From Symbiodinium kawagutii (Eukaryota > Sar > Dinophyceae > Suessiales > Symbiodiniaceae): DNA of 64,000 nt. Every line of letters starts with the position of its first letter. The first letter of the stretch is position 1. The notes beneath the pieces are model-generated. The model did not search any database. It was not told the DNA's origin and worked only from the letters and a program-made list of their open reading frames with translations. A program made the position numbers and the translations under genes. Shown here in pieces: positions 33,466 to 45,049 of this stretch. Location: the NCBI GenBank assembly GCA_009767595.1, contig VSDK01012929.1:38684-102683 (forward strand), given 5' to 3'.

Positions 33466-34131
33466 TCACGAACGACTGCCACAGCAAGGCATCGAAGCGA
33501 AGAATGAAGTAATGCCCTGCAGAAAATCTTCAAAGAATCTTTCTAATGCATTTTCCGGTGGCACTGACCGCCAAGAATCGAATGTGTCTCGGAGGAGTTG
33601 CTCCTCCTCCAGTCCATCAACTCCGGTGGTACAGAAGCGCCACGTAGTGAACGCGGCCCGATACGTGGCCTTGTCATACTTCGTTTCGACGTAGTCCATT
33701 TCCGTCCAAACACACTTGCCTGTCGGCCTCTTGTTCAGAACAGGATCAAACCATACTGTCTCTCCGAAGCGGGTCTTTTTCTTCACTCCGCCGAGCTTGC
33801 GCTCGCATGCTTCCAAGATCTTCACTCGCATGGCCGGGAGCATAATTCCAATGCCTTGCAAGTATTTATCGGTGACTATTGCTAGCCCACCGCTCTCCGC
33901 GATGTTCTCCAACTCTCCTTTGAAGCGAGCCGCCAGCTTTTCCTTGGCAGCCCACTCCCTGAGGTCAGCCAGGGAAAACTGACCATTGCTGTTACTCGAA
34001 GCAGCTTCAGAAGCAGCTGCGGGTTCTTCCACTGCAGCCGTTGCCTCCGTAGGTTGATCGGCATCCATGGCATCCATGACATCCATGGCTGCCAGAGAGG
34101 CTATCTGAACGGAAGAAAAGCACTTCTGCAT
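33466..34131 (-). CDS. SAM-domain-like protein, copy 2 of 3
   Basis: Intronless. The shared protein starts at the ATG at 34068, but an in-frame ATG at 34131 adds 21 residues (MQKCFSSVQIASLAAMDVMD...), partly from an ATGGATGYC repeat; either may be used. From MDADQ on it is nearly identical in protein to copy 1: same SAM-like core (YLQGIGIMLPAMRVKILEAC), WFDPVLNKRPTGK block and PCCGSRS end. In the stretch corresponding to copy 1 positions 6901-7020 it differs from copy 1 at about 17 of 120 bases but at only one residue (Val to Leu), so it has been under strong purifying selection. Same strand as the other copies. Confidence 0.8.
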   Translation of the reverse strand: MQKCFSSVQIASLAAMDVMDAMDADQPTEATAAVEEPAAASEAASSNSNGQFSLADLREWAAKEKLAARFKGELENIAESGGLAIVTDKYLQGIGIMLPAMRVKILEACERKLGGVKKKTRFGETVWFDPVLNKRPTGKCVWTEMDYVETKYDKATYRAAFTTWRFCTTGVDGLEEEQLLRDTFDSWRSVPPENALERFFEDFLQGITSFFASMPCCGSRS

Positions 34132-34640
34132 ACCACTGCTATTTAGAAGGTAATCAAGTCAAAAGAAAGTTTAAAAGTGGTAAGAAATATTAATTTGAGA
34201 AATTTGAGCACTCTAAAGCAAGTAATTCATCATGGGACTGTGAAAATAAAGACTCCGCAGTCATGCGATCACATGTGTCACACAAATAACTTACACAAGT
34301 GTTAACAAAGCGTCGGTGATCTGGCGTGATGCCGTGATACTAGAGCCAAGTGAGGGTCGCATTGCTGGCGCCATGCTGTGATGCTCCCTTGTCGTGTGAT
34401 CCTCATGCGCCACAGTCGCCAACTGCCAACATCCCTGATTGAGCAGCTGGTAAATGTTAGTCGTAGACCTGCTCTTGTTGTGGATCGTTGAAACCATCAT
34501 GGGAACATGACCAGTTGCAGTAACATGTTGCCCTTCTACAACTGCAGGTGTTTGCTCTATTTCACGGATAATGAATCCCAAGAAGCCAAGCAGAACCATG
34601 ATATAGTTTCATTTCATGGATTGAGGGTTGCCATCTGGTG
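34132..34640 (-). promoter_or_regulatory. Duplicated 5' flank of SAM-like gene copy 2
   Basis: Diverged match to 63170-63650: AAATTTGAGCACT-TAAAG, GTGAGGGTCGCATTG, and a later AACCATGA..ATA block. Promoter content cannot be defined. Confidence 0.45.
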
Positions 34641-35761
34641 AAGGTTGAGTACATGTCTATGTGCTTTCTTGGTCACACTCTCACACTCTCAAAATTGAAC
34701 ACTTAACCTAAAGAATGGGTTCCCCTGAAAAGTATCTACTCATGGAAAAGGGCAATTTAGAATTTAGCGTTTACTTTAGCCAGTGAAGTAATCACAATTT
34801 TCACTCAACTAAGTGATACACAAGCAAGCTCCGATTTGAGGCGGGAAAGAAAACGCATGGCTAGAATTACAATAGTCAATAGTTTTCATCATCAGTGGCT
34901 ATCTTTCACCTTAGACCCATGGAGCAACAATGAATCAAACATATCTTAGTTCCAATTATTGTTGACAGATAAAGGACATGTAGAATACAAACTTGCCAGT
35001 AACAGCAGCTGCCCAACGCTTGCTGAATATCGTGGAAAGTCACTTCACAAGTCATATGAGCTGAGAAAAAAAAATAGTATCAATCTACACATATTTCTCC
35101 AAAGAGGGAGCCCTCCCCTCTCATCCAGTTTAACCATTTCTAGGACTAAACCAACCAAATAATAACCATAACTTTGGGGTCCCCCAAGAAACCAATCACA
35201 ACTTGACTACAACAAAGTTGCCCAAACTTCGATGCTTGGACATCGAATCTCAAACGGTCATGGAGTCGATCCCCTTGAGCCCAAGTCACTGGGCAAAGTA
35301 CTGATTCTGCTCCTTGGTGAGACCATGGGCGACGCTACTTCGGTAAACCCTGGCTGTCTTGCGCCTGAAAATTCGGACTTTTCAACGTACTGAAAAATAT
35401 GTCCGAAAATTATCCGAACATTGTCAGTATGAATTTTAGGGATTGCTACAAATAAATGTCAGAAAATCACTTTTTTAATCGAGTCAGCGAACTCGCATCA
35501 ATATTCCTAGTTCTCAAATTCATCTAGTAATCATCTTGTGACGTCCAGAAGCCCTAGTTGAGAATAGGTGAGGTTTTGAGCCCTTCACATATGAGTATGC
35601 AACTGATGAGTGTGTTTATAGATCTTTTTTGGCTATCAAGAATTAAAAGTTCAAAAGCAACGGTATGTAGGTGCAAAACTGTTAATTTTACCTAGGTGCA
35701 AAAACATGTAAATGTGCTCGCTAAAATACTGAAGTCCTCTTAAGTCTATGCTTCCAGTTAC

Positions 35762-35880
35762 CATGAAATAGTAGGTAACCAACCCTGGGGTAATAAGCAA
35801 TAACCTGCAAATAACGGTGATAATCAGCCTGTTACAATTATGAAATAGTTAACAACGGTAGCAAAAACCAGCTGGTTATC
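35762..35880. mobile_element. T5 TIR element
   Basis: ATGAAATAGTAGGTAACCAACC at the left with AACCAGCTGGTTATCA at the right; longer than the copy at 19007 and worn at the right end. Confidence 0.5.
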
Positions 35881-36159
35881 ATCTCAGTAGTCCGGCCAAT
35901 CCAAGGGATCTGCTTCAGTCTCAGCTCCTGGGAGAAACCATCGCTTAATGATGGTTTGGTTGTGGTTAGACATGGTTTAGCGATGGTTTGCTCAGTAAGT
36001 TATTCCCAAAGTTGCATTGAAAAACGATGATTCTCTTCATTCCTCAACTTACAGAAGTGCCTCAGATTTTCGCAATCAAAGTTATGAGTCGGACATTGGC
36101 GCTCATCGCCACGTGGTACGATGGAATGTGCGGCACAAAAATCTCTTGGAACTTGACCT

Positions 36160-36216
36160 GGTAGGACCCACCTGGTAGGACCCACCTGGTAGGACCCACC
36201 TGGTAGGACCCACCCA
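36160..36216. repeat. 14-bp tandem repeat, four copies
   Basis: CTGGTAGGACCCAC repeated four times with essentially no change. Confidence 0.9.
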
Positions 36217-36374
36217 ACTACAGTATAGCTCTCATGGAAGATCCCAATTTCGAAAGCACCATCAGTTGAATCAGCTTCACAGCAGCTGATTCACCAGGCG
36301 ATCGCTAGATCCAACACATTACCCAGATATATACAACATGATACAACAGAATTACCCCCATGTAGTTGTTTCAT

Positions 36375-36455
36375 TGGGCGGTTTCTCAAGTCATAGGGGT
36401 ACCCCAAATCATCCAATATTATATAATATATCAATCATTCTTAGCAAAAAACCAC
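36375..36455. mobile_element. Partial T1 element
   Basis: GGCGGTTTCTCAAGTCATAG and GGGGTACCCCAAATCATCC are intact; the right arm is reduced to CAAAAAACCACCAGAAATA. Confidence 0.5.
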
Positions 36456-36513
36456 CAGAAATACCTGCAGCACTAGGTCAGCAGCCATGACTTCTACACC
36501 CGGGACGCCTCAC

Positions 36514-36704
36514 CAACGGTATCGCAGCCAGCCCTCAAGCCCCACCCAAACTGCAGGCCAGGCAGCGTAACAGGCCACTTGTTCCCCCGAGCAGCGCCGG
36601 CTCCTGGAAGACCCCATGGGGTGGCCCCAGGGGCTGGCTTCAGTTGCACCACCCCCACTTGATCTGCTAGCTGGTGAATGCCAGGCATCACTGACCCAAC
36701 AGTA
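36514..36704 (-). CDS. Exon-like island, unknown protein
   Basis: Minus frame VMPGIHQLADQVGVVQLKPA, later PVTLPGLQFGWGLRAGCDTV, to a good GTGAGG donor. The start after CATGAG keeps frame with 36945-37017; a start after GGTCAG (36690) is also possible. One plus frame (SPEQRRLLEDPMGWPQGLAS) is open too. Confidence 0.45.
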
Positions 36705-36944
36705 CTCATGAATCATGAGTACTGTGAATTCTATGATATAGTCGTTGATTACCTATATATGGGATCACTGATCCATCATATGTGCGTCTTTCTGAAAAAA
36801 ACGGGTACCCCCCAATCATTCTAATGGTTCAATCATTAGCGCAGAAATCATTGCTGAACTGTCAATGAAGCCCAGAAACCTGGGATTTCGTTGAAGATAC
36901 TCAAGCCTTCACCCTCAGAAACACCCGTATTTCACCAGCAGCAC

Positions 36945-37017
36945 CTGGTGCAGTCGCCATAGAGGCCCGGCAGCATCGGCTCAGCCTGCCGGGAGGGCGC
37001 CCACTTCTTGGGGGAGC
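36945..37017 (-). CDS. Exon-like island, unknown protein
   Basis: Between CACCCAG and an AG/GTGCTG donor; frame SPKKWAPSRQAEPMLPGLYG. A compact GC-rich block with normal-looking splice sites, joining to 36514-36704 in frame. Confidence 0.5.
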
Positions 37018-37512
37018 CTGGGTGGTGAGGGTTGTGATTTCAACCACGACTGTAGTCATTGCTTGATAAACTGATCCTTATAAAAGATACTGGTGCTTGA
37101 TACCACGTCAGAGTAGGTTGATACACATCCTGGTTATAAACTAGAATTGGTGTTCTTTTCCCAATGTTTATCAACCTACTGATGGCAAGTAGTTATCAAA
37201 CGTTTGGCACACTACTGGTGGCTGGTAGTGGTCATTTCCGATGCTTACCTACTATAGTAGTGAGCAATGTTCATTGTTCATGTTTATCATATCTATCAAA
37301 ATTCATAGCGGTTGTATGCTAATGCAATTAGTATTGATTGATTATGGTATGTAAAATGGTGATACTCTCTCGAATGGGCTGCCATTTAATTTTTGAGAAG
37401 CCACCATCATTTACCCACTGTGAATCACCATTTCTCTACCATTAACCATCATTTGTCAATTGTCAAGTCATCATTTCTCCACTATTTAATGTGTCCTCAA
37501 CTTTCAATCACC

Positions 37513-37626
37513 ACATGGCAGTGGGTCAAAACCCTGTACCCCTGGTTCCCCTATCATTACCCATTATTTTCCCTCTAGTTTGTTGGTTGTTATCCACCAT
37601 CATTGGTTGGATTGACCCATAGCCAC
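37513..37626. mobile_element. T2 TIR element touching an exon island
   Basis: CATGGCAGTGGGTCAAAACC to ATTGACCCATAGCCAC. On minus its first bases follow directly on the open frame of 37627-37740. Confidence 0.75.
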
Positions 37627-37740
37627 ATCTTGTTGCTGCTGGGCCACTTGCGCAGGCGCCGACAGGGGAGCCAGGCCAGTCGCTGCCGTGGTCGTTTCGG
37701 CGAATTCAATGCCATCGCGATGCTGGTAGCGCACCAGGGC
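37627..37740 (-). CDS. Exon-like island ending at a T2 element
   Basis: 38 codons, phase 0 at both ends, from GGGGAG (ALVRYQHRDGIEFAETTTAA, then Pro/Gln-rich APAQVAQQQQD) to GTGGCT, which is the edge of the T2 element. The frame is open further upstream (LGVVLYDPGE), so the true start may be earlier. Codons end mainly in G or C. Confidence 0.5.
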
Positions 37741-38752
37741 CTCCCCCGGGTCGTAGAGTACAACACCCAGGGTTTGTTGAGCGTGGATAAGCCAATGCGG
37801 TTAAGGATATAAGGAGAAAGTGATGGCCAATCTGATGGTATCTGATGGTCAACTTGATGATTGACTCTTGACGGTTTCAATTAGTGCTTCACTTGATACT
37901 TGATCGTGATGCACTTCATGACGATTTTGCCTTCTAATTTGAACTTTAATGATGGATAGTTGAATGGTTCATGATGACAAATGGTCCACAATGGTGACCG
38001 ATATTCCGTGCTCAATTCTCTGGAGTCTATGCGCAGCCCCGAAATGAAAGGAGGATGACCAGCGCGCCACAGCAATTCCCAGGGGGCTAATCATCACTGA
38101 AGAGATATCTTCGCAAGATATTCACAACCTCCATCGAAGTAATGACATGTCATAACTGTGGCTCTGATCCCATTGCTCTATCATTCCTAGCTGGTGACAT
38201 CTACTAGAAAAAATAATTAGGGACTATTATATTGAATATATCCGCACATGGTGTACCCCCAATTTGATGCTTTCCCCCACTAGAAAGGATCCCTTTTAGA
38301 TGATGGGCATGATTTATAAATATGTTCACCGCACGCCGTTGGTACATCCCAAGTCTTGCTGATGATCATTTCCTATCATTGAGAGCAAAGTGACATAAAG
38401 TGACTCCTGATTGTGTTTGAGAATTACCTTCTATGGTTGTTGGTAGTTGTGATCCATTGTTTGTGGGATCATAAACCCTTGCAAAGGATCATTGAGCAAC
38501 TATTGCAGGGAAGCACTATTGATCATCAACACAACTGGTTATTGATCATGTTAACATCTTGTGTCTTGACTGGCCATCAAATTACCATCATTTCATCATC
38601 ATTGACCACTACCAACCAGGATTTGTACTTAGGATCCACAAATGAACCACCATTAATTAACCAGTAAGAAATAGTGAGCATTCTGGACCATTCTATTGAC
38701 CTTTCTTGACCAGCAATAACCATGATTAACCAACCAGTGATTGACCGATGAC

Positions 38753-38819
38753 AAGCCCAGCTCCTGCCATAGGTTCCTCCTTCCCTTCGCCTCGCCAGCC
38801 AACTCGGCAGCTTGTTGTT
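38753..38819 (-). CDS. Exon-like island, helical
   Basis: Between TTTCAG and GTCATC; frame QQAAELAGEAKGRRNLWQEL. Two other minus frames are open, one of which (RYFLLLREAFRTTSC) runs through a longer 62-codon frame. Confidence 0.4.
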
Positions 38820-38974
38820 CTGAAAGCTTCACGAAGCAGGAGGAAATAGCGCCCTAGGTGAGGGAAAAGATCGTTGAAGAAAGGACACAACGATGAACCC
38901 CCAACTATTCCCAAATGTAATGTGGAGCTGCATCATTTATGCATGCCTCCAATGAACAACTCAAATGATGGTGA

Positions 38975-39406
38975 GTGAAAGAACCTTCGCCAAGGACTTC
39001 TGATCTCATGTGGTGTACATCCATGCCCCAAAAGCACTCTAAGATGCACTGCCAATCTCTGCCCGCCTGTAGCGCGGTCAGCGCCAACGCATCTGAATTG
39101 CCCATCGACAGGAGTCCTGCGCTCTCTGGAGACCAGGAATGTTCAGAAGTTGTAGCTGCACAGTTCGCAACTTCGACGCTTCTCCCCAGTCACGGGCCTT
39201 TTGGTACAAAAAACGTTTTGCAGCAGGTGAAGGAACTGGGAAATTCAGATGATTTGAATCTTGAAAAACTAAAGATTAGTGGCTTCCCTCTGAAACAAAC
39301 AAGTCCTTCTGGGTGGGTGACCGCGGGTACCATCATTGGTGGACAGGCTCATGACAAGTATAACGCAGCAAACGGACTGGGCAACAGCTCAAACATCTTA
39401 GGCTGA
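38975..39406 (+). CDS. Plus-strand open frame of 143 codons
   Basis: The longest isolated plus frame outside repeats: residues include QQVKELGNSDDLNLEKLKIS and SGWVTAGTIIGGQAHDKYNA, ending at TGA. Protein-like in its second half. No domain recognised and opposite in direction to the exon islands; possibly a separate small gene, an exon or a relic. Confidence 0.35.
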   Translation: MKEPSPRTSDLMWCTSMPQKHSKMHCQSLPACSAVSANASELPIDRSPALSGDQECSEVVAAQFATSTLLPSHGPFGTKNVLQQVKELGNSDDLNLEKLKISGFPLKQTSPSGWVTAGTIIGGQAHDKYNAANGLGNSSNILG

Positions 39407-40372
39407 ATGCCTCTCTCTCCCAGTATACCATTGCATACCCGGAACCGGTCATGACACCCGCGACCATGTACCCGCACGCAATCAGAATCGCATGGTGATC
39501 TTGGTTCCATCACCGTCACTGATTCTATTTGACATAACTGAATATACCTAACACGTTTGGACACCCACTTGCCCCTGTCGTTACATCATCGAATGCTGTA
39601 TGCCGGGCACTTTCGTTTCCGTGGTAATCCATTGATCGTCTCTGGAAGGTCAACACCCTTGGTCTAGGGTCAGCATCAGCAAGCATGGCACGCTTCCCCG
39701 GAGGAAACCAGCGGTTGTATGGCAGGCCATGTCAAAGCAGCCATATCAAGCATTGTAGGTCAGTGGAGATGGATGAATCAGTTGTTAAACCAACAAGTTA
39801 CCAACCTTGGTTTCTATGGAAATGCCAAACACCATAGAGAATGATCAACCAACACTTAAGGTACAGCAAATACCTCCCGGTGTCGTTGTTGGCTGGCAAC
39901 TACACACTACTGCTGGTGATTCTGTGTAAAGCTGTATGTATGAATTAAGACTATGAAACAGTATACTTGGGAGAACCCAGATATGAACATCCAACTGGTC
40001 GATTGCTAGCCTGACATGGATGTACATACGATTTGTTTCTGCCGGGCTGGATCCACCGAGGCAGCTCTTTTTGTTGGTCCTGAGTCCCACAGGGTCTCGA
40101 CCTCAGTCCCAGCCGCAGGGAGCACCATAGCCCGTGGCCCTCCCTAGCAATGATGCTTGGGTTTGGGGGTTGCCATCATTTATGGACATACCATTTGAGA
40201 ATCATAAGTTCATCATTTTTGGAGGACTATGGATGTAATTTGCAGTAGTATTGGACCAGCAATCAATCCTTGAGACATTCTTGAGACGATGTGATGGGGC
40301 CGCCAACAACCATGGAGCTATGGCCAACTGTGACTGGGGAAATGATGTGACCAAAATGCACTGCCAAAGGCT

Positions 40373-40636
40373 GTGGGTATGCAGAATCCACACCATGAAT
40401 CTTCCAAGAAGTACCAAGGTTTCAGCGCATGCTTGGTGAAGAACCTTTTCGGGCATCATCCCAACAATCAAATCTTAAAGAAGTACATGTCTCCAGGACA
40501 TGTCAAAATCAATCAGTCTCTAGACCTACAGAAAGCGGCAACTACAAGCCCTGCGATGGAAAGCGCCGGCCTTCGGGTTCCTTTGGTAGTACCAACTCTA
40601 AATTCCCAAGCCATTGCCATAGCGTCTGCTTTGTGA
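40373..40636 (+). CDS. Plus-strand open frame of 87 codons
   Basis: Reads NNQILKKYMSPGHVKINQSL and VPLVVPTLNSQAIAIASAL to TGA. Upstream, ATGCACTGCCAA also occurs at about 39043, so this may be related to the frame at 38975. Unrecognised. Confidence 0.25.
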   Translation: MGMQNPHHESSKKYQGFSACLVKNLFGHHPNNQILKKYMSPGHVKINQSLDLQKAATTSPAMESAGLRVPLVVPTLNSQAIAIASAL

Positions 40637-40825
40637 AGCCTTGAGAAAGCTCTGGCCTGTCATTCCCAAAAAAAGGTTTAAATTCAGATATTCGAATCAT
40701 CAAATCTAGTTCTGAGGTCCTTGTTATACTAAACCACCATCAGTTTCATCATAAACAGTGATTAATTTCACCACCAAATCCATGCGCTAAAACTATAGCC
40801 ATAGCGATGCCCTTCCTGCCACAAC

Positions 40826-40945
40826 GATTCCCCGGTAGCCCAGCACCCCCAACCGCAGCTGGCACCGCTGGGCTTCCCAGGCCGTCAGTTTCAGCACATC
40901 GTCATGGCATTGACGCTGACACGGCCGCGCATCCTTCTCCAAGAT
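40826..40945 (-). CDS. Exon-like island, unknown protein
   Basis: 40 codons, phase 0 at both ends, from TTGGCAG (ILEKDARPCQRQCHDDVLKL, then TAWEAQRCQLRLGVLGYRGI) to GTTGTG. Matches the phase-0 end of 43519-43681, the next island upstream. The frame is also open 19 bp further 5'. Confidence 0.5.
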
Positions 40946-40984
40946 CTGCCAACTCCTCCGCACCCTCGACCCATGTGGGTTAGT

Positions 40985-41066
40985 AGTGCTTAATTAATAG
41001 CCAACTAACTAGCCAACCAACCAACCAACTAACCAACCAACCAACCAACTAACCAACCAACCACAA
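40985..41066. repeat. (CCAA)n-rich tandem tract
   Basis: CCAACCAACCAACTAACCAA repeated with a period near 24 bp. Confidence 0.85.
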
Positions 41067-42368
41067 GAAGGCTTAGTAGTGCTTGGTAATGGAAATGAAT
41101 ATGGAGGTTTCTCTCTAGCAGTAGTATCAACCAACCAAGGTTGAAAACCGCTTGCATCACGCTGAAGTGCTGGGGATAGCTTGATTCCTCACCCAAAAAC
41201 AACCAAGTTCAAACCGCGTCAATCAAACCTTGGCTCAACACACCCAGATCATGGGACTGGTCCATGGTGAACAAGGCAAGTACCTGTGTGGTTCCTGGTG
41301 CCCGACCCAGCACCTCACAAATCTCTAATTAAGAGGGTGAGAGGCTCAACCTCTTGATGAAGTTGCTCATGGTACCTCAAACTATGTCCATTTCACCATC
41401 CAATAGATTCAACTCGACACATCTCGTCGCGATCTGATTTGGGGCCGAATCTACTGCCAAACTTGGAGCCGACACGTGGAATCCACTTGCCACTCTTCAT
41501 GCTAGTCCCAAGTCATGAAGCCAACATGAAATTCATATCGCTATGAGGTATCGGTCAAAAATCCTGAAGTCACTCTGTAAATAAAATGATTGCCCACCAT
41601 GAATATGTTTTTGCGGCAGTTGACAGGAACGGTACCCTAAAGTATAGCCATTCAGTTGTGCAGTGAAGGAGTCATGTTCTTATGATTTCCAGATTCAAAT
41701 CACCATCTTGGACTCGCTTCAGAACCCAACCGTTGTGGATAGTTACCCATCTTTGCTTACAACAATTCTTGACTATTGTGACCACCCCACACCATGATAA
41801 CAGCGCAACCATCATGTGTATGCAGTGGTCAAAATCATCCTGATAGCTATATTGTAAACATTGATTCTACCCTGTGATTGTCACTGAAATCCCACCGGCT
41901 TCCCGGTCAGATTCCTGTGTCACAACCATGACAGTTTGATGAATATCACTGCAGCCAGCATGTTCAAACATCTTTCCACGGATGTTCGAAGATTTGGGTT
42001 TTGCAAATTGGGGCAGTCGCTGATTGGAACGCTGTCATCTCAGGCTTCTAGATGCTACTCGGATTCTAGGGGATGGTTCGGGGTCGTCAAAGGGATTTTC
42101 CATCTCTGGGGACATCAGAGCGACTATCCAATGTCATTGGTGTAACAGTGACACAATTATGGGTGACCATTTTTCAGCATTCTTACTCTCTGGTGAGCTA
42201 ATATGGCAGTGGAAAATCACAATACTTTATAGGGAAACCCTAGGAAACCACGTATATATAAATGGCGGATTCTCCGTTGCCATGTAAGTCTACCAGAGGG
42301 TACTGACCATGATTGTCAGCATTCTTGTTGACCAGCATCACTATTCCAGAACATTTTATCACCAATCT
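41067..42368. other. Stretch without a supported gene
   Basis: Mixed complexity; plus frames at 41936-42145 and 42024-42287 are open but unsupported. Confidence 0.35.
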
Positions 42369-42452
42369 GGTTGGTGCTTCCAACCTCAAATATCAGTTGA
42401 TCGACCATCACAAATATTGGAAAACACAAACATGTTTAAAACCACCCACTAG
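42369..42452. mobile_element. Decayed T3 element
   Basis: CTGGTTGGTGCTTCCAACCT to CATGTTTAAAACCACCCAC. Confidence 0.5.
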
Positions 42453-42689
42453 TGACCACTTATCAGTCCTAAGCATATCGTCACTTCTCATTCCTAAGCA
42501 CTGCTTAGAGCCATCAAAGCTCCAACTGTCCTAATCGTTGGTACATCAACGTAACGTCCTCATCATTCAGAAACAAAAAGTCATCTTGAACTTCGAACTA
42601 TAAAGCCAGCCAATTTTGGTCATCACGAACCCTTACTAACAAGTGTTTGAAACCACCCAACCATCCTTAAACATACAGTAATATATGTT

Positions 42690-43345
42690 GATCAGTCATT
42701 GACCACCAACCCGATATCATTTAGCATCACTCTGCTTCATCATCATATGATCATATATCCCATCATGAACCATCATCAACCATCATATGTCAATGAATCA
42801 GCCATCAACTGTTATGGTTCATGAGGGTAATATATGGCTCATGAACGTTGATGATTCCATTTATGGTTAATTAACGTTAAGATTAATGTGATGTCATGGG
42901 ATGTCCTCAATCTGGTCGATGATTCCCATACATTGCTAATGAGTCTTAACAAATCAACCATATCATCAATCATCATGCTTAATGATGGTTGATGATGTCA
43001 ACCAAATGATGTGAAGCACAGTGTCAACCACTTAATGATGTAATATCAATGTTAGTGATCTCATTAACCATCATTAACCATTGGTTCATTTTTGCCATTA
43101 TCAGGTAAAGTATCATATCCCCTATTATCAACCATAGATGTATTAGCCCAATAAATAGATTGATCATATGATGCCAACCATCATTAACCATCATTAAGCA
43201 TTTCTTCGCCATTCATTTACTCATTATTGCCATTCATCAACCATCATTAACCATTCTATTCCATTCCTTAAATCCAGTTTTAATGGTTTTATTCATTAAC
43301 CTGACTAATCAGCACTGCCATTCATTAACCATCACTAACCATTCA
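42690..43345. repeat. (AACCATCATTAACC) degenerate repeats
   Basis: Repeated ACCATCATTAACCATT units scattered over 650 bp. No gene. Confidence 0.6.
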
Positions 43346-43370
43346 CTAACCATCCTTACCCAGCTGATCA

Positions 43371-43488
43371 TATGGCTGTGGGTCAAAACCCTGTACCCCT
43401 GGTTCCCCTATCATTAGCCATTGTTTTCCCTATTATTGTTGATTATTATCCCCAACTATTGGTTGGTCAACTGCTTGACCCATAGCCA
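43371..43488. mobile_element. T2 TIR element with target-site duplication
   Basis: ATGGCTGTGGGTCAAAACCC to GCTTGACCCATAGCC. AGCTGATCAT occurs on both sides (43362-43371 and 43488-43497), a likely 9-10 bp target duplication. Confidence 0.85.
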
Positions 43489-43518
43489 GCTGATCATGTG
43501 AAGTCACCCAGGTCACAC

Positions 43519-43681
43519 CCAGGTCCCCTCCGCCGCGGAGCTCGGCTCCGTCCTCCGCCGCGTTTCGGCCACGGCTTCCTCCACCGCCGCGCGGATCTTT
43601 TCGACGAAGTCCGTGCGCTGAGGCAGGGCCTCCTGGGGAAGCTGACCAAGCCACAGGCCATTGGCCCATTGGTGGTGATTC
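43519..43681 (-). CDS. Exon-like island, helical acidic/basic segment
   Basis: One base plus exactly 54 codons from CCTAAG to GTGTGA. The frame reads NGLWLGQLPQEALPQRTDFV, then KIRAAVEEAVAETRRRTEPS, an obvious amphipathic helix. Very GC-rich. Its acceptor follows directly on the 2.9-kb satellite, which therefore fills the end of the upstream intron. Ends in phase 0, matching 40826-40945. Confidence 0.6.
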
Positions 43682-43689
43682 CTTAGGGA

Positions 43690-44900
43690 AACCATAAAGA
43701 AACCATGGTGAGTTGATGGTGAATTGATGGTGAGTTGATGGTGAGTTGATGGTCAATTGATGGTGAGTTGATGGTGAGTTGATGGTCAATTGATGGTGAG
43801 TTGATGGTGAGTTGATGGTCAATTGATGGTGAGTTGATGGTGAGTTGATGGTCAATTGATGGTGAGTTGATGGTGAGTTGATGGTCAATTGATGGTGAGT
43901 TGATGGTGAGTTGATGGTCAATTGATGGTGAGTTGATGGTGAGTTGATGGTCAATTGATGGTGAGTTGATGGTGAGTTGATGGTCAATTGATGGTGAGTT
44001 GATGGTGAGTTGATGGTCAATTGATGGTGAGTTGATGGTGAGTTGATGGTCAATTGATGGTGAGTTGATGGTGAGTTGATGGTCAATTGATGGTGAGTTG
44101 ATGGTGAGTTGATGGTCAATTGATGGTGAGTTGATGGTGAGTTGATGGTCAATTGATGGTGAGTTGATGGTGAGTTGATGGTCAATTGATGGTGAGTTGA
44201 TGGTGAGTTGATGGTCAATTGATGGTGAGTTGATGGTGAGTTGATGGTCAATTGATGGTGAGTTGATGGTGAGTTGATGGTCAATTGATGGTGAGTTGAT
44301 GGTGAGTTGATGGTCAATTGATGGTGAGTTGATGGTGAGTTGATGGTCAATTGATGGTGAGTTGATGGTGAGTTGATGGTCAATTGATGGTGAGTTGATG
44401 GTGAGTTGATGGTCAATTGATGGTGAGTTGATGGTGAGTTGATGGTCAATTGATGGTGAGTTGATGGTGAGTTGATGGTCAATTGATGGTGAGTTGATGG
44501 TGAGTTGATGGTCAATTGATGGTGAGTTGATGGTGAGTTGATGGTCAATTGATGGTGAGTTGATGGTGAGTTGATGGTCAATTGATGGTGAGTTGATGGT
44601 GAGTTGATGGTCAATTGATGGTGAGTTGATGGTGAGTTGATGGTCAATTGATGGTGAGTTGATGGTGAGTTGATGGTCAATTGATGGTGAGTTGATGGTG
44701 AGTTGATGGTCAATTGATGGTGAGTTGATGGTGAGTTGATGGTCAATTGATGGTGAGTTGATGGTGAGTTGATGGTCAATTGATGGTGAGTTGATGGTGA
44801 GTTGATGGTCAATTGATGGTGAGTTGATGGTGAGTTGATGGTCAATTGATGGTGAGTTGATGGTGAGTTGATGGTCAATTGATGGTGAGTTGATGGTGAA
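43690..44900. repeat. Satellite part A: 33-bp higher-order repeat
   Basis: Monomer GATGGTGAGTT (11 bp) in the order monomer, monomer, GATGGTCAATT. The variant monomer recurs every 33 bp from 43748 to 44870 (35 occurrences) with no change seen between units. Because 33 is divisible by 3, a long frame runs through it on minus. Confidence 0.97.
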
Positions 44901-45049
44901 TTGATGGTGAATTGATTCATGGTGAATTGATGGTGAGTTGATGGTGAATTGGTGGTGAGTTGATGGTGAATTGATGGTGAATTGATGGTGAATTGATGGC
45001 GAATTGATGGTGAGTTGATGGTTAGTTGATGGTGAGTTGATGGTGAGTT
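44901..45049. repeat. Irregular satellite junction
   Basis: The same 11-bp monomer with mixed variants (GATGGTGAATT, GATGGCGAATT, one GATTCATGGTG irregularity) between the two regular blocks. Confidence 0.85.

Noticed and set aside
43433-44920. 495-codon minus-strand open frame with repeated TINSPSTHHQL
   Set aside because: It is produced by the 33-bp satellite, whose period is divisible by three. Its non-repeat end overlaps the exon in a different frame. Not a gene on this evidence.
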